A model generated the notes under the pieces. The model ran no database searches, was not told the DNA's origin, and saw nothing but the letters and a program-made list of their open reading frames with translations. 42,734 nt of DNA, taken from JAWXCB01 sp034440455 (GTDB taxonomy: Bacteria > Bacteroidota > Bacteroidia > Chitinophagales > CAIOSU01). Shown here piece after piece: positions 36,001-42,403 of this stretch (positions are counted from its first letter, which is position 1; each line of letters begins with the position of its first letter). Made by a program: the position numbers and the translations under genes. Where the stretch lies: contig JAWXCB010000112.1 of assembly GCA_034440455.1 (NCBI GenBank), positions 1 through 42,734 on the forward strand, read 5' to 3'.

Positions 36001-39000
36001 CGCTCTGTTTGATAAAGCGCATCCTCAGTAGTTCCTGCGATTGCCTGTGTTGTGGTGCTTTTTGATCCCGCGAAGTTGCTATAATAAGTATCTGCAATAA
36101 AATTTTCTGTTGCAGCAGTTGTGTAACCCGGACCACCTGCATTGATGCGCACAGAAGTTTGCTGACCAACTCCAACACCCGTCATGTTGATGATAGTGTT
36201 CACGGCATTTGTTCCGCTGTGTGCAATCGTAAATGTTCCGTTTTTTGTTCCTGTTGAAGCAGGCGAAAAAGTAATATTAACTGCGAGGGTATCTCCGGCA
36301 TTTAAAGCGATTGGCATTGCAAGAGGAGAAACGAAAGAATAATTTACGCCCGCAGACATTGAAAGAGTCTTAATCACCAACGCCTGATTTCCACCCGGAT
36401 TTGTGATGTATAAAGTTTGTGTGTTTGAATTTCCAAGATGCACATTTCCAAAACTCAAATTGCCGGGCGCAACGGTGAGCGCGCCTTTCGTAACGGCAGT
36501 TCCAGTGGGGGTAGTTTGACCGAAGAGATAGAATGCTTCAACCGTGTTTAACTCTGGTGTACCGCCTCTGTTTCCGCAACCGGCAGCAATGTAAATACCA
36601 TAGTTGTTTACGATAGCTTGTGTGCCGTGACGACCTGTATTCAAATCATCAAGCGTTCTCCATGAATTTGTATTCACATCGAGCGCTTCGGTGTGCGCAT
36701 GCGCTGAATTTTGCGACATGCTTTCACCGCCAATGGCAAGAATTTCATCTCCCATTACAGCGAGCGCACAAGCTGCGCGTTGCGTTGGAATGTCGCCTTC
36801 CGGTGAAGCCAGCGTTATCCATGTTTGTTCGGAAATATCATACACGTCTGTTTCTGGAACGGTGGTAGCAAAGGTGTTTCCACCGAAGCCTGAAAGTCTT
36901 CCACCGATTGCATATATCTTATCGCCATGCAACGCCACCTGAAAATGGTCGCGTGCATGTGGCGCATCGGGCAACTCTGTCCATGTGTTGGTACGCGGGT
37001 CAAATACATCCATATAAGGAACCCAGCCTGAAACGTGACCGTTCGTGAGACCGGAAACCATATAAATTTTTTCATTGTAAACCACCACACCGGCAGAACC
37101 TCTTCTGCGCGATGCGGGAATATCCATTCCAACATGCCAGACATTTGCAACCGGGTCATAGATATAGATGCTTGGAACCGGAGTTTCATTGGGAAAATTT
37201 CCGGTGAATGCACCCACGACATAAATCAACCCGTTGAGCGGCACAGCCTGAAAGTGGTGCAACTGAAGCGGAGGAGCGGCAGCAGTTGCCCATGTTTTTG
37301 AATTGTAATTATACGCTTCAACCGGCTTTGTGCCGCGACCGCCAAGGAGATAGAACTTTGTTCCGCACTCAACAAATGCGCTTTCATGACGCGCAGTACA
37401 GGTATTGCCTGTGTTTATATTCACCCAGTTGCCAACGCCTTCCACCGGCTCAACTGCAATGTAATCCCATGTTGCGGAAAACGGAGTTGCACCGCGTGAA
37501 GTGGAAATAAATCCAACAGCAAGCACATTGCTCAACCACGCAGCGGGTACGGAAATCTGCGGACCTAAATTCGTTCTTGTGCCTCCGCCAAGTGAGTAAG
37601 AAGGCTGCACCATTTGCGTTGTGGGGTCAACTTGTAAATACAGATTCACGTGCGATGAACCGAGAATCGCAACGCTGTGCATCGTTGATGTAACAACGCC
37701 ACCAACTTCTTTCACGATTTCAATTCCTCCCGCACCGCCATTTGCAGCGCAAACCATTTTCAAATAATTATCCTGATCGCCTGTGCCCATGAAAACGCCC
37801 ATCGAGCGGAAGTTCGTTGGAGTCAATCCTGCAAACGGACCCATCACGCGACCGTTTACCACGTAGCCAAATGGAAATGAACCGACATTCACACCAAGCT
37901 GGTAAGCATATTTCTGCGTGTTTAAATTTCCAAGAGCATCCCCCGAAGGAATATTATCAACCGTGAATTTGTAAGCAGCGCCACCTACGGTCATGTTGTC
38001 CATGTCGTAAAGATTCATGTAGTCGTCAACATTATTCGTCATCACACCGGTGTAGCCCCAGCCGCCAATACCGCCATTGTTGGTGTTTTGGTAAGCGAAT
38101 AAAACGGGGATAGTAGTTGTTGTGCCGTTGTTTGCATCCTGGGCGAATTTATCCGTGTTGTCAAGGATGCCATCATTGTCATCATCCGTGTCTATCAAAT
38201 CAGAAACAAAATCATGGTCAAAATCAGAAGGAACGCTTGCTGGTGAACATTTGTCTGTTGCGTTTTGTGTTTCATCGCCATTGCTGTAGCCATCGCCATC
38301 ATCATCAAGCGTGAGGCTGTTTGCATCGCCAGCGCAGGAAGCAAAATCATTCGGTTCAAAAATCACAATATCATTTGAGCCATACATCGCCACCCACATT
38401 GTTCCCGGAAAAATTTCATTGTCGCCCTGCGCAACAACATCTAAAGGAATAGAACCAATGCCTGAAGCAAGAATAGTTTGACCGCCAGGGGCAATCGCGT
38501 TGCCGGAAGCATTCATTTTAAAGCGATACAACTTGCCGTTGAATGCCACTGCAAGCAAATTTCCTTTCATTGAATTGCTGAAGTTGGAAGAAGTGTATTC
38601 CGCCATGCCGTTTGTGGAAGAGCAAATTGTGGTAAGCGAGCCGTTTGAGCCGGGAACGATGTATGTACACTCCGCAGCGTTTTCCATGCCGAGCGGAATA
38701 GGAGTTTGCGGATTCGAAGTATTGAATGTAATGCTGCGATTCGCTCTCACAGGATTTGGAAAGCCCGCATAATAACCCTGCGCATTTACATAATGCAAGC
38801 CATCGCAGTAGGTAGTGCCCGGTTCGCTCGCAGCAATAGAACAAGCAGTTGGAGGACCACCCCAGCCGCCATTCGGACCATTATCAAAGCTGTACATCTT
38901 GTTTGTGCTGGTCAACAGCACATCATAATTATTTCTCCAGCCGGGCGAATAAATCGAAACCGGACTACCGGCAACGAGCTTACCTTGATTCAATCCGTCA

Positions 39001-39776
39001 TTGCCGCCAAAGGGGTCATTCACATCATTACCACTCACGTTTGTGCGCGTTTCATCATCAAGCGTGGGCAAATCATACGTGGAGTTGCCGATTGCATTCA
39101 AATCAATTTTCAGGATAGCGGTGGAGTAAGCATATTCAGGCAAATAAGCAAAGTTGTTGGAAGGCGCGCCCATGTTGGTGTTGCCGCCCTGCGCCATATA
39201 AAGCACATTGTTCACTTTATCGTAAGCCAATCCGTTGGGTGAGTGGTTTTCTTCAGAGCGTGGTAAGCCGCGCACCAAATCCAATTTCACCCATGCAGAA
39301 CCATTCCATGTTAAACGCGAAATGATACCAGAGTTGGTATCCAGATTTTTATCATTATTCGCCCCGCTTCCGCCCCCGATACGCGGGTCACTGGAGGTTA
39401 CATAAATAACGGGGGTTGCCGCTGTTCCTGCCACTACGATACCCGTTACCTGACGTGTATTCACAGCAGCATTCAGCACACCATTATCATCATGATTCGG
39501 AATTTGCTTGATGAGTAAAATTTCTTCCGTATCGGTAATCTGGTAGCTGTTGGCGCTGTTGCGCGTCACGCTATAGACAAGAATTCTTCCGAACTGCTCC
39601 GCCACATACAACCGCCCGTCAGGACCGAATTGCAGCGAAGTGGGTTGTGAAAGATTGTCGCCAATCAGCGTGCTTGGAGTGAAGCTGATAGTTTGCGCCA
39701 TAGCGCTTGAAAGAGAGGCGATGCAAATCAGCATCACGGAGAGGAAATTCCCTGCTCGCTTAAAACCGTAGGTCAT
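27048..39776 (-). CDS. giant T9SS-secreted modular protein, 4242 aa
   Basis: The signal segment MTYGFKRAGNFLSVMLICIA plus SLSSAMAQ is followed by a glucose/sorbosone-dehydrogenase-like beta propeller (FGPDGRLYVAEQFGRILVYS onward), Asp-rich thrombospondin type 3 repeats (DDDGDGYSNGDE, DTDDDNDGILDNTD) and a lectin-like region. Then come Kelch repeats (YLLGGRGTKPVEAYNY...), choice-of-anchor D/HYDIN modules, two malectin domains (RINAGGPGYTT; LSINCGGSYHNAV), and a MopE-type metal motif (DCDDGRGTVYPGAPELLDG, then DNDCDGVVDEG). About 19 tandem cadherin/Ig-like modules of 102-106 residues follow, with a fibronectin-like module and a T9SS type A sorting domain (FPNPFS...VVVKIHNFLGQQVATL...AAGVYFYEL) at the end. 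It is likely a cell-surface adhesin or carbohydrate-binding protein; calcium binding by the Asp-rich parts is inferred. The frame is open to 39899; M at 39776 gives the signal peptide. Confidence 0.93.
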   Translation of the reverse strand: MTYGFKRAGNFLSVMLICIASLSSAMAQTISFTPSTLIGDNLSQPTSLQFGPDGRLYVAEQFGRILVYSVTRNSANSYQITDTEEILLIKQIPNHDDNGVLNAAVNTRQVTGIVVAGTAATPVIYVTSSDPRIGGGSGANNDKNLDTNSGIISRLTWNGSAWVKLDLVRGLPRSEENHSPNGLAYDKVNNVLYMAQGGNTNMGAPSNNFAYLPEYAYSTAILKIDLNAIGNSTYDLPTLDDETRTNVSGNDVNDPFGGNDGLNQGKLVAGSPVSIYSPGWRNNYDVLLTSTNKMYSFDNGPNGGWGGPPTACSIAASEPGTTYCDGLHYVNAQGYYAGFPNPVRANRSITFNTSNPQTPIPLGMENAAECTYIVPGSNGSLTTICSSTNGMAEYTSSNFSNSMKGNLLAVAFNGKLYRFKMNASGNAIAPGGQTILASGIGSIPLDVVAQGDNEIFPGTMWVAMYGSNDIVIFEPNDFASCAGDANSLTLDDDGDGYSNGDETQNATDKCSPASVPSDFDHDFVSDLIDTDDDNDGILDNTDKFAQDANNGTTTTIPVLFAYQNTNNGGIGGWGYTGVMTNNVDDYMNLYDMDNMTVGGAAYKFTVDNIPSGDALGNLNTQKYAYQLGVNVGSFPFGYVVNGRVMGPFAGLTPTNFRSMGVFMGTGDQDNYLKMVCAANGGAGGIEIVKEVGGVVTSTMHSVAILGSSHVNLYLQVDPTTQMVQPSYSLGGGTRTNLGPQISVPAAWLSNVLAVGFISTSRGATPFSATWDYIAVEPVEGVGNWVNINTGNTCTARHESAFVECGTKFYLLGGRGTKPVEAYNYNSKTWATAAAPPLQLHHFQAVPLNGLIYVVGAFTGNFPNETPVPSIYIYDPVANVWHVGMDIPASRRRGSAGVVVYNEKIYMVSGLTNGHVSGWVPYMDVFDPRTNTWTELPDAPHARDHFQVALHGDKIYAIGGRLSGFGGNTFATTVPETDVYDISEQTWITLASPEGDIPTQRAACALAVMGDEILAIGGESMSQNSAHAHTEALDVNTNSWRTLDDLNTGRHGTQAIVNNYGIYIAAGCGNRGGTPELNTVEAFYLFGQTTPTGTAVTKGALTVAPGNLSFGNVHLGNSNTQTLYITNPGGNQALVIKTLSMSAGVNYSFVSPLAMPIALNAGDTLAVNITFSPASTGTKNGTFTIAHSGTNAVNTIINMTGVGVGQQTSVRINAGGPGYTTAATENFIADTYYSNFAGSKSTTTQAIAGTTEDALYQTERYGNAFGYAVPLQNGSYTVKLHFAEIWTGASNPGVRVFDASIEGALVIDDLDIYSVVGMYNAHVRTFNVTVSDGTMNIDFLASVNNAKVNAIEIIAPIATQGVLTAVPSNMVFPQTDVNVISTPRTMSLTNTGGASLTINSVSISGTNASNYLHNFGSAVTLAVGATHTFTVTFTPSASGTRIATMSINHTGSNSPLSVSLSGTGSSTVADCGYFVEQNGLLVMEIENAPATLGWTSETAYANYTGTEYYTWTGPNYFREKGHGMMTYEFKINNPGKYRFKMRTRNGGPLNTHNNDVWVRFPDHGCTFEKNGQVQSSASGWWKQWQNNLGGWTYNSWAGESAFWEVYVTFPFAGVYTMDISGRAQLYSLDRIVFYRMDMMGDYAATSANPPQSPWENCPTTPLVWYKDADRDYYGSPTDSVISVSKPGVGYVWNKLDCDDGRGTVYPGAPELLDGRDNDCDGVVDEGAYLTALSINCGGSYHNAVNGNVFESDRLYSLPSSAKYYSGIGDILNTDDEPLFRSERITSTSNNLKYNFKAQPGLYSVTFLWTEQNTVMNAGERVFDVYVEDSLVINDLDIIAVAGYKTAYSFTHNFRLMDTTLNIKVVDVVGKAKINALKVAQKPNTPPTFTINGSSTFNEDFVGTNYMNVAPAVVPPHEAYQVVTYSLTPASVPFANVSINPSTGQVSITAVPNAIGQQQFTITANDGYATNNIATKTFTLKLNAVNDAPVFTLSGNVTVNEDFAGTQTVTATPVTVPADETVQTVTYSISPASVSFATVSINSLTGQVSISSIAEMSGTQIFTVTANDGQAANNTATQTFTLTVNPVNDAPTLNAISDITIDEGAGTQTVNLSGISAGPNETQTLSVSAVSDNPSLIANPAVNYTSANATGSLSFAPLANQFGVAHISVTVSDGSLSFDRMFTVIVNAVNSAPVFTMSGNVSVNEDFATAQHVTAIPGFVPADEMSQVVTYSLSPASVSFANVSINSATGEVTITAVANASGSQIFTVTADDGEVTNNIATATFTLTVTSVNDAPAFTLSGDVTVNEDFATAQHVTVSAGSIPSNETSQTVTYSLSPASVAFANVSINSATGEVTITAIANAVGSQVFTVTANDGQAANNTATQTFTLTVNNVNDAPVFTLSGNVTVSEDFATAQHVTVTAGSIPANESSQSVTYSISPASVSFANISINSATGEVTITSIANASGSQLFIVTANDGQSTNNTHAQTFTLTVNSVNDAPVFTLSGNVTVNEDFATAQHVTVSASSVPADEMSQVVTYSLSPASVSFSNVSINSATGKVTITAVANASGSQLFTVTANDGQSTNNTHAQTFTLTINSVNDAPAFTLSGDVTVVEGMYTSETVSVAPAAVPANEVSQTVTYSLLPASVSFANVSINSATGAVTITPVANQFGTQVFTVTANDGQSQNNTYTQTFTLTVDEGNNPPSFATSGDVTVNEDFAIAQVVTVTPDAVRPHEAGQVVTYSLLPASVVFANISFDSNSGEVTITAIANQQGSQQFTISADDAQSRNNIHTETFMLTVNSVNDAPVFTLSGDVTENENFTTTETVTVSAGFVPANEMSQTVTYSISPASISFATVSMNSTTGKVTITSVQDEFGIQVFTVTANDGQAINNTTSQTFTLTVSEGNNTPVFTTSSDVIVNEDFSTSEVVTVTPGSIRPVDAGQVVTYTLSPSSVSFATVSINSATGAVTINSIAHANGSQAFTITADDGQSVNNIHTETFLLTVNSVNDAPVFTLSGDVTENENFTTTETVTVSAGFVPANEMSQTVTYSLSPVSVSFADVSINSATGDVTITAVADEFGTQVFTVTANDGQAANNRHTQTFTLTVNEGNNTPAFTTSGDVVVSEDFATSEVVIVTPGAIRPVDAGQTVTYSLTPASVAFSTVSINSATGAVTINAVANTNGSQAFTITADDEQSVNNIHEETFTLTVTAVNDAPAFTLSGDVTVDEDFATTEVVTVTPGIVPADEASQTVTYILSPASVSFATISFNSSTGKVTITSVANVSGTQVFTVTANDGQAQHNTASQTFTLTVNTANDQPTLDAIANPTAVLEDSGLKNMNLTGISAGGNENQTLTVSVTSDNPGLFSTLTVNYTSPNSTAVLSYQPAPNQWGSATVSVTVNDGQAANNTFIRTFIITVTSVNDAPKFVMNPTSLMLAEDFAGTQTVSVAPSVVPADEASQTITYSLSPMTVPFATVVFNNTTGEIQITAIANMNGSRTFTIMANDGQSQNSFHSETFVLTVTPVNDAPVFTVDNGVTVFKNFSSTETISVTPAPVPSDETFQTVTYVLNPTTVSFANVTFSSTTGTVQITSIANMTGSQTFTITADDAQAANNTHAEQFFFAVVDTNYQPTLDAIANPAAIDEDAAIQTIGLTGISAGFNEMQTVTVTAVSNNPALIPNPTVNYVNPAGTGSLDYKPASNQSGSAVITVTVDDGMSVNNTITRTFTVVVNPVNDEPTLDAISNPAAILEDAAMQTISITGSTAGLNEIQMLAVTATSDNPSLIASVVVNYNSPDNAGTLNYTPVANAFGTAVITVTINDGAANNNVITHTFTVVVTPVNDAPVITDVYKQGQEDKSIGFIADNFTDEYTDVENDAMTKIKIVSLPVNGTLLLNLIAVNSGDEISVSDIADLIYDPADEFAGVDSFLWNGFDGQLYTMNAAKVYLNVNNVNDKPYIVTHINDITVNEDAAAIQDYVNLENIFNDTENGGNMTYTVSMHSNPSLVNVSIDVDHKLDITFNANANGVATVAIEAMDAAGATVADTFSITVNSVEDIPSVFNLLTPTNGSIVSTPSAIEFTWETSEDGDGDAVEYAVNIKGHGLDTTMSGVSVTSLFFNGESAFTMDSTYKWKVIATDGDDAQTSATYSFKISITGINSPGLLENAPAAFPNPFSTQVVIHYNLKADATVVVKIHNFLGQQVATLVSEKQAKGEHYVKWSGADIAAGVYFYELTLVNRSGIESSFTGKLIKE
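28281..34140 (-). repeat. 19 tandem ~306-bp modules encoding cadherin-like repeats
   Basis: Fifteen modules of type A (NDAPVFTLSGNVTVNEDF...VTYSLSPASVSFANVSINSA...FTVTANDGQ...TQTFTLTVNSV) are interrupted by four of type B (NDxPTLDAI...LTGISAG...), the third, fifteenth, eighteenth and nineteenth from the N-terminus. Within type A, modules 8/9, 10/11 and 12/13 alternate two subtypes, giving a 612-bp higher-order unit. Nucleotide identity between some neighbours is very high, so assembly collapse or expansion is possible. Confidence 0.95.
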
Positions 39777-39809
39777 CTTCAGATGATTTTGATGGTTAGT
39801 ATAAATAAA

Positions 39810-39873
39810 TCGCACACTTACCCTTCGCGATTCTTTAAGGGGCAGAACAGGGCTTTTAAAAGAACGTGTGCGA
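39810..39873 (-). promoter_or_regulatory. leader hairpin of the giant gene
   Basis: TCGCACAC (39810-39817) and GTGTGCGA (39866-39873) form a perfect 8-bp outer stem. Inner complementarity TTCTTT/AAAGAA is also present. It lies between the promoter candidate and the ATG at 39776 and could regulate or stabilise this long mRNA. Confidence 0.5.
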
Positions 39874-39903
39874 CAACGCAAGTAAATTTCGCACCTCAAG
39901 GGT

Positions 39904-39934
39904 CAAAGTAGCGCAGGATTCGCTACTATGCAAA
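39904..39934 (-). promoter_or_regulatory. candidate Bacteroidota promoter for the giant gene
   Basis: On the minus strand TTTG (39931-39934) is followed after 20 bp by TACTTTG (39904-39910), close to the TTTG / TAnnTTTG pair of Bacteroidota sigma factor promoters. It predicts a leader of about 120 nt that contains the hairpin at 39810-39873. Confidence 0.45.
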
Positions 39935-40089
39935 TTTTATTTCCAACTATTGCGTTGCTTTCGTTCAAAGACCTGATTCTGCTCCTGTTAATACGGGGAA
40001 AATAAGTGGGTGGACGTATTATCAGGTTAAAAGTGGATGAAATGTTGGCAAATTGCAGAACCAACTATTGATAAAAAAGTATGAGGCGA

Positions 40090-41385
40090 TTAGATATACG
40101 CAGAGTCGTTGCCATTTTTTTTATACTTTTTCTCTTCTTTCCTTTTAACAAAGCCCACGAGAAATTTTTTGAAGCCGGGTACGCCTTTCATCTTCGGATT
40201 CTTCCCTTTTTCCTTGTAGCGGTTAAAGAAATATTTTGTGGAAAGCACGGCAAACGCAGCGCAGGTGTTGTGATCAAGCTCATCGCTGAGGTTGTTGAGT
40301 TTCACATCTTTTACGCCCAGCGCTTTCATCGCTGCATACGCTACTTCTGAATTTTTGTAATTCACTTCCCTGTCACCTTTGCAATAACACAATTGCATCG
40401 GAGCTTCTGGCTTCCAACTCGTGAGATTGTTTTCGATGAGTCGTTTTTTAAATTCAAAATCAGGATTGTTCAGATATTGATACAGCATCGTATCGCTGAT
40501 TACATCTTTGGGAATCTTCGGCAGCAGCGCATTCAACTCGTCAAGCGTTCTGCGGTCGTTGCGCTCAAAGAAAGGCGGGAACAGCGTATCAAAAGGCGTT
40601 TTGAAAGCTGAATACGGATTGTCCGTTTCCAAAATGCCATAGGCTTCCTGATAAGACAGCAGCAGGTAAGGCAAATAAAACGGGCGCGGATATTCCTGAA
40701 ACATATATTTTTCCTGCTCGCCCGTCATGTCATACGCGCCACTCATGGGTGATGAAGCCGTTACCTGAAAGCGCGGGTCGTTAAGCGCTTCAATATATTT
40801 ATGGGCAGCCATGGAAGCATGCCCTCCCTGAGAATATCCAGTGAGAAACAACTGCCCGTTATGTTTCAGGTTAAGTGTTTTATTCAGTTCATCCACCGCA
40901 TAGAGCATATAAATAAATGAATATGCCTCGCTCCACGCATGTTGATACAGGTGATTTCCTTCACCCTTGCCGATGCCGTAATAATCCGGGAACATTGCGG
41001 CATAGCCATCGGTGGCAAACATGAGGCAGATGTTTTGCTGCGCATCACCATCCGAAATGTCGCGGTGTTTTTGAATTTGCGTGCCGTGCCCGAACATCAT
41101 GTAGGGCACCGCCTCATCGGTTTTCGGCACATAGTAAATGCCCGAAGCAGTGCGCCATGTGCTATCCACCCATTGCACCCGATAGATGATTTCATACACA
41201 TCCACGCCATTCTTCACCGGCATAATCATCTTTGGAATGCTCTTCGACTTCCATAATGCTTTGATGGTTGCTGAGGTGTGCGCTTTCACCAGCTCGTAGC
41301 TCACTAAATATTGTTTGGGATTTTCAGCGCTTGCAGCAAAACAAATAGTAGATACTGCAATAAAAAGGAGAACGGCTTTCTTCAT
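40090..41385 (-). CDS. secreted lipase-like alpha/beta hydrolase
   Basis: A 431-residue exported serine hydrolase. The signal peptide MKKAVLLFIAVSTICFAASA is followed by a domain with FGHGTQ (98-103), DYYGIGKGEG (134-143), and the nucleophile elbow GYSQGG with S185 (183-188). The acid is probably in CKGDREVNY and the base in LDHNTCA near the C-terminus. The GYSQGG type and the late Cys-containing acid loop resemble secretory lipases (PF03583-like). The frame is open to 41523, but the extension is basic and not signal-like; M at 41385 is chosen. The C-terminus ends in a lysine-rich tail (KRKEEKKYKKNGNDSAYI), unusual for a secreted enzyme and without a T9SS domain. Confidence 0.85.
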   Translation of the reverse strand: MKKAVLLFIAVSTICFAASAENPKQYLVSYELVKAHTSATIKALWKSKSIPKMIMPVKNGVDVYEIIYRVQWVDSTWRTASGIYYVPKTDEAVPYMMFGHGTQIQKHRDISDGDAQQNICLMFATDGYAAMFPDYYGIGKGEGNHLYQHAWSEAYSFIYMLYAVDELNKTLNLKHNGQLFLTGYSQGGHASMAAHKYIEALNDPRFQVTASSPMSGAYDMTGEQEKYMFQEYPRPFYLPYLLLSYQEAYGILETDNPYSAFKTPFDTLFPPFFERNDRRTLDELNALLPKIPKDVISDTMLYQYLNNPDFEFKKRLIENNLTSWKPEAPMQLCYCKGDREVNYKNSEVAYAAMKALGVKDVKLNNLSDELDHNTCAAFAVLSTKYFFNRYKEKGKNPKMKGVPGFKKFLVGFVKRKEEKKYKKNGNDSAYI

Positions 41386-41981
41386 ACACTCAGGATTGAA
41401 ACGGGAAAGAGAAGGTTGCTTTACACAGCAAAAGTAGATGAGTTTTCTATGAATTTTTTTTGCGCGTACTGATTTCATTTCTTTATCACTCGTACGCGCA
41501 GCGCCCTCGTCAGGGGGGAACACTCATCTATAATCAAAGCGTCATTGCGAGCGTAGCGAAGCAATCCCTAATTTTCATTTACCGATGAGCAAGGCATCCC
41601 GCATTGTGGGACTGACGGCTCTCGCGCCAAGCGAGGATATTTCCCCGAAGGGGATTCATCTTAGTAGAAATTACCTGCGGAATAAGAGGAGCTCCGTAGG
41701 AGCGCTATAAAAGGTAAGCTCTGTTTAATGTCGCTCCAACGGAGCTAAAACATTTTCGATTCCGTTTACTATTACTATTGAACTCCTACGGAGTTAGAAA
41801 CCCCGTCATTTTGAGCGGAGTCATACGCAGCGAAGAATCCCCAATTTTCATTTACTGATTGGCAAGACACAAGGCAAGCAGATGATAAAACTCTAACTTA
41901 CGCTACCCGTCTGCCGAAGCGCTTTGACGCAGGCAGATTCAATCCGGCTTTTATTTGCCTGCATGTTAGCAGCCCTAATTT
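41386..41981. repeat. 596-bp gene-free spacer packed with palindromic repeats
   Basis: No gene is seen. In order: GTCATTGCGAGCGTAGCGAA and onward to 41568 (REP-like, 41541-41568); TCCCC-GAA-GGGGA (41642-41654); GCTCC-GTA-GGAGC (41691-41703); GCTCC-AAC-GGAGC (41733-41745); AACTCC-TAC-GGAGTT (41781-41795); a second REP-like unit CGTCATTTTGAGCGGAGTCA and onward (41804-41842); and TCTGCC...GGCAGA at about 41912-41936. Similar GTCATTGCGAG and CTCC-TAC-GGAG elements are common between genes in Bacteroidota. Confidence 0.8.
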
Positions 41982-42362
41982 TTAGTCAATTATATTATGC
42001 ATGGCTATAAAGACTATTTCCTCATTTTTTATCACCCAAGTCAAATCATACAGTTCCGTTGGATATGATTTTCCGTTGGTTCTTCGCATTCCTGCGAGTT
42101 TATCCCAATTGTTTACCAAGATTTTGGCATCAAAACAATATCTGTCGTTCCGGACATTAACCATCATATAGTTTTTTTGCTCTCCGATGAAGCTTAGAAA
42201 AAAGTACCGGAAATTTTCAGGAGTAGAATTTTTCAGAACATCTCTAACCTTTTTTTGATACTCCTCGGTTAGAGAAGTGTGACTACCAAAATACTGGTCG
42301 GCATTAACACATTCCGGCTTTTTTGAAAAGAAGTGTTCCGGGAAATCACAACATTGAAACAT
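41982..42362 (-). CDS. hypothetical protein, possibly a frameshifted lipoprotein
   Basis: A 126-residue protein of unrecognised family, starting MFQCCDFPEHFF and containing SFIGEQKNYMMVNVRNDRYC and ELYDLTWVIKNEEIVFIAMH. As it stands it lacks a signal. Directly upstream another frame starts at ATG 42403 (MTKRK...) and runs into this one at TAATG. One extra A in the A4 tract at 42389-42392 would join them into MTKRKTGIILCLGLMFQCCD, a lipoprotein-like signal with tandem Cys. The gene may therefore really span 41982-42403 with a frameshift or sequencing error. Function unknown. Confidence 0.55.
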   Translation of the reverse strand: MFQCCDFPEHFFSKKPECVNADQYFGSHTSLTEEYQKKVRDVLKNSTPENFRYFFLSFIGEQKNYMMVNVRNDRYCFDAKILVNNWDKLAGMRRTNGKSYPTELYDLTWVIKNEEIVFIAMHNIID

Positions 42363-42403
42363 TAATCCAAGACAAAGAATAATTCCAGTTTTCGCTTGGT
42401 CAT

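Larger units (their letters stand above)
39777..40089. other. 313-bp spacer upstream of the giant gene
   Basis: It contains the leader hairpin and promoter candidate of the giant gene (39810-39934). From 39935 to 40089, just past the lipase-like gene stop on the same strand, no ORF, repeat or terminator of note was seen. Confidence 0.6.

Noticed and set aside
38706..39242. 178-aa plus-strand ORF opposite the giant gene
   Set aside because: Antisense shadow of a clearly coding beta-propeller region; low-complexity, Ile/Arg/His-rich translation.
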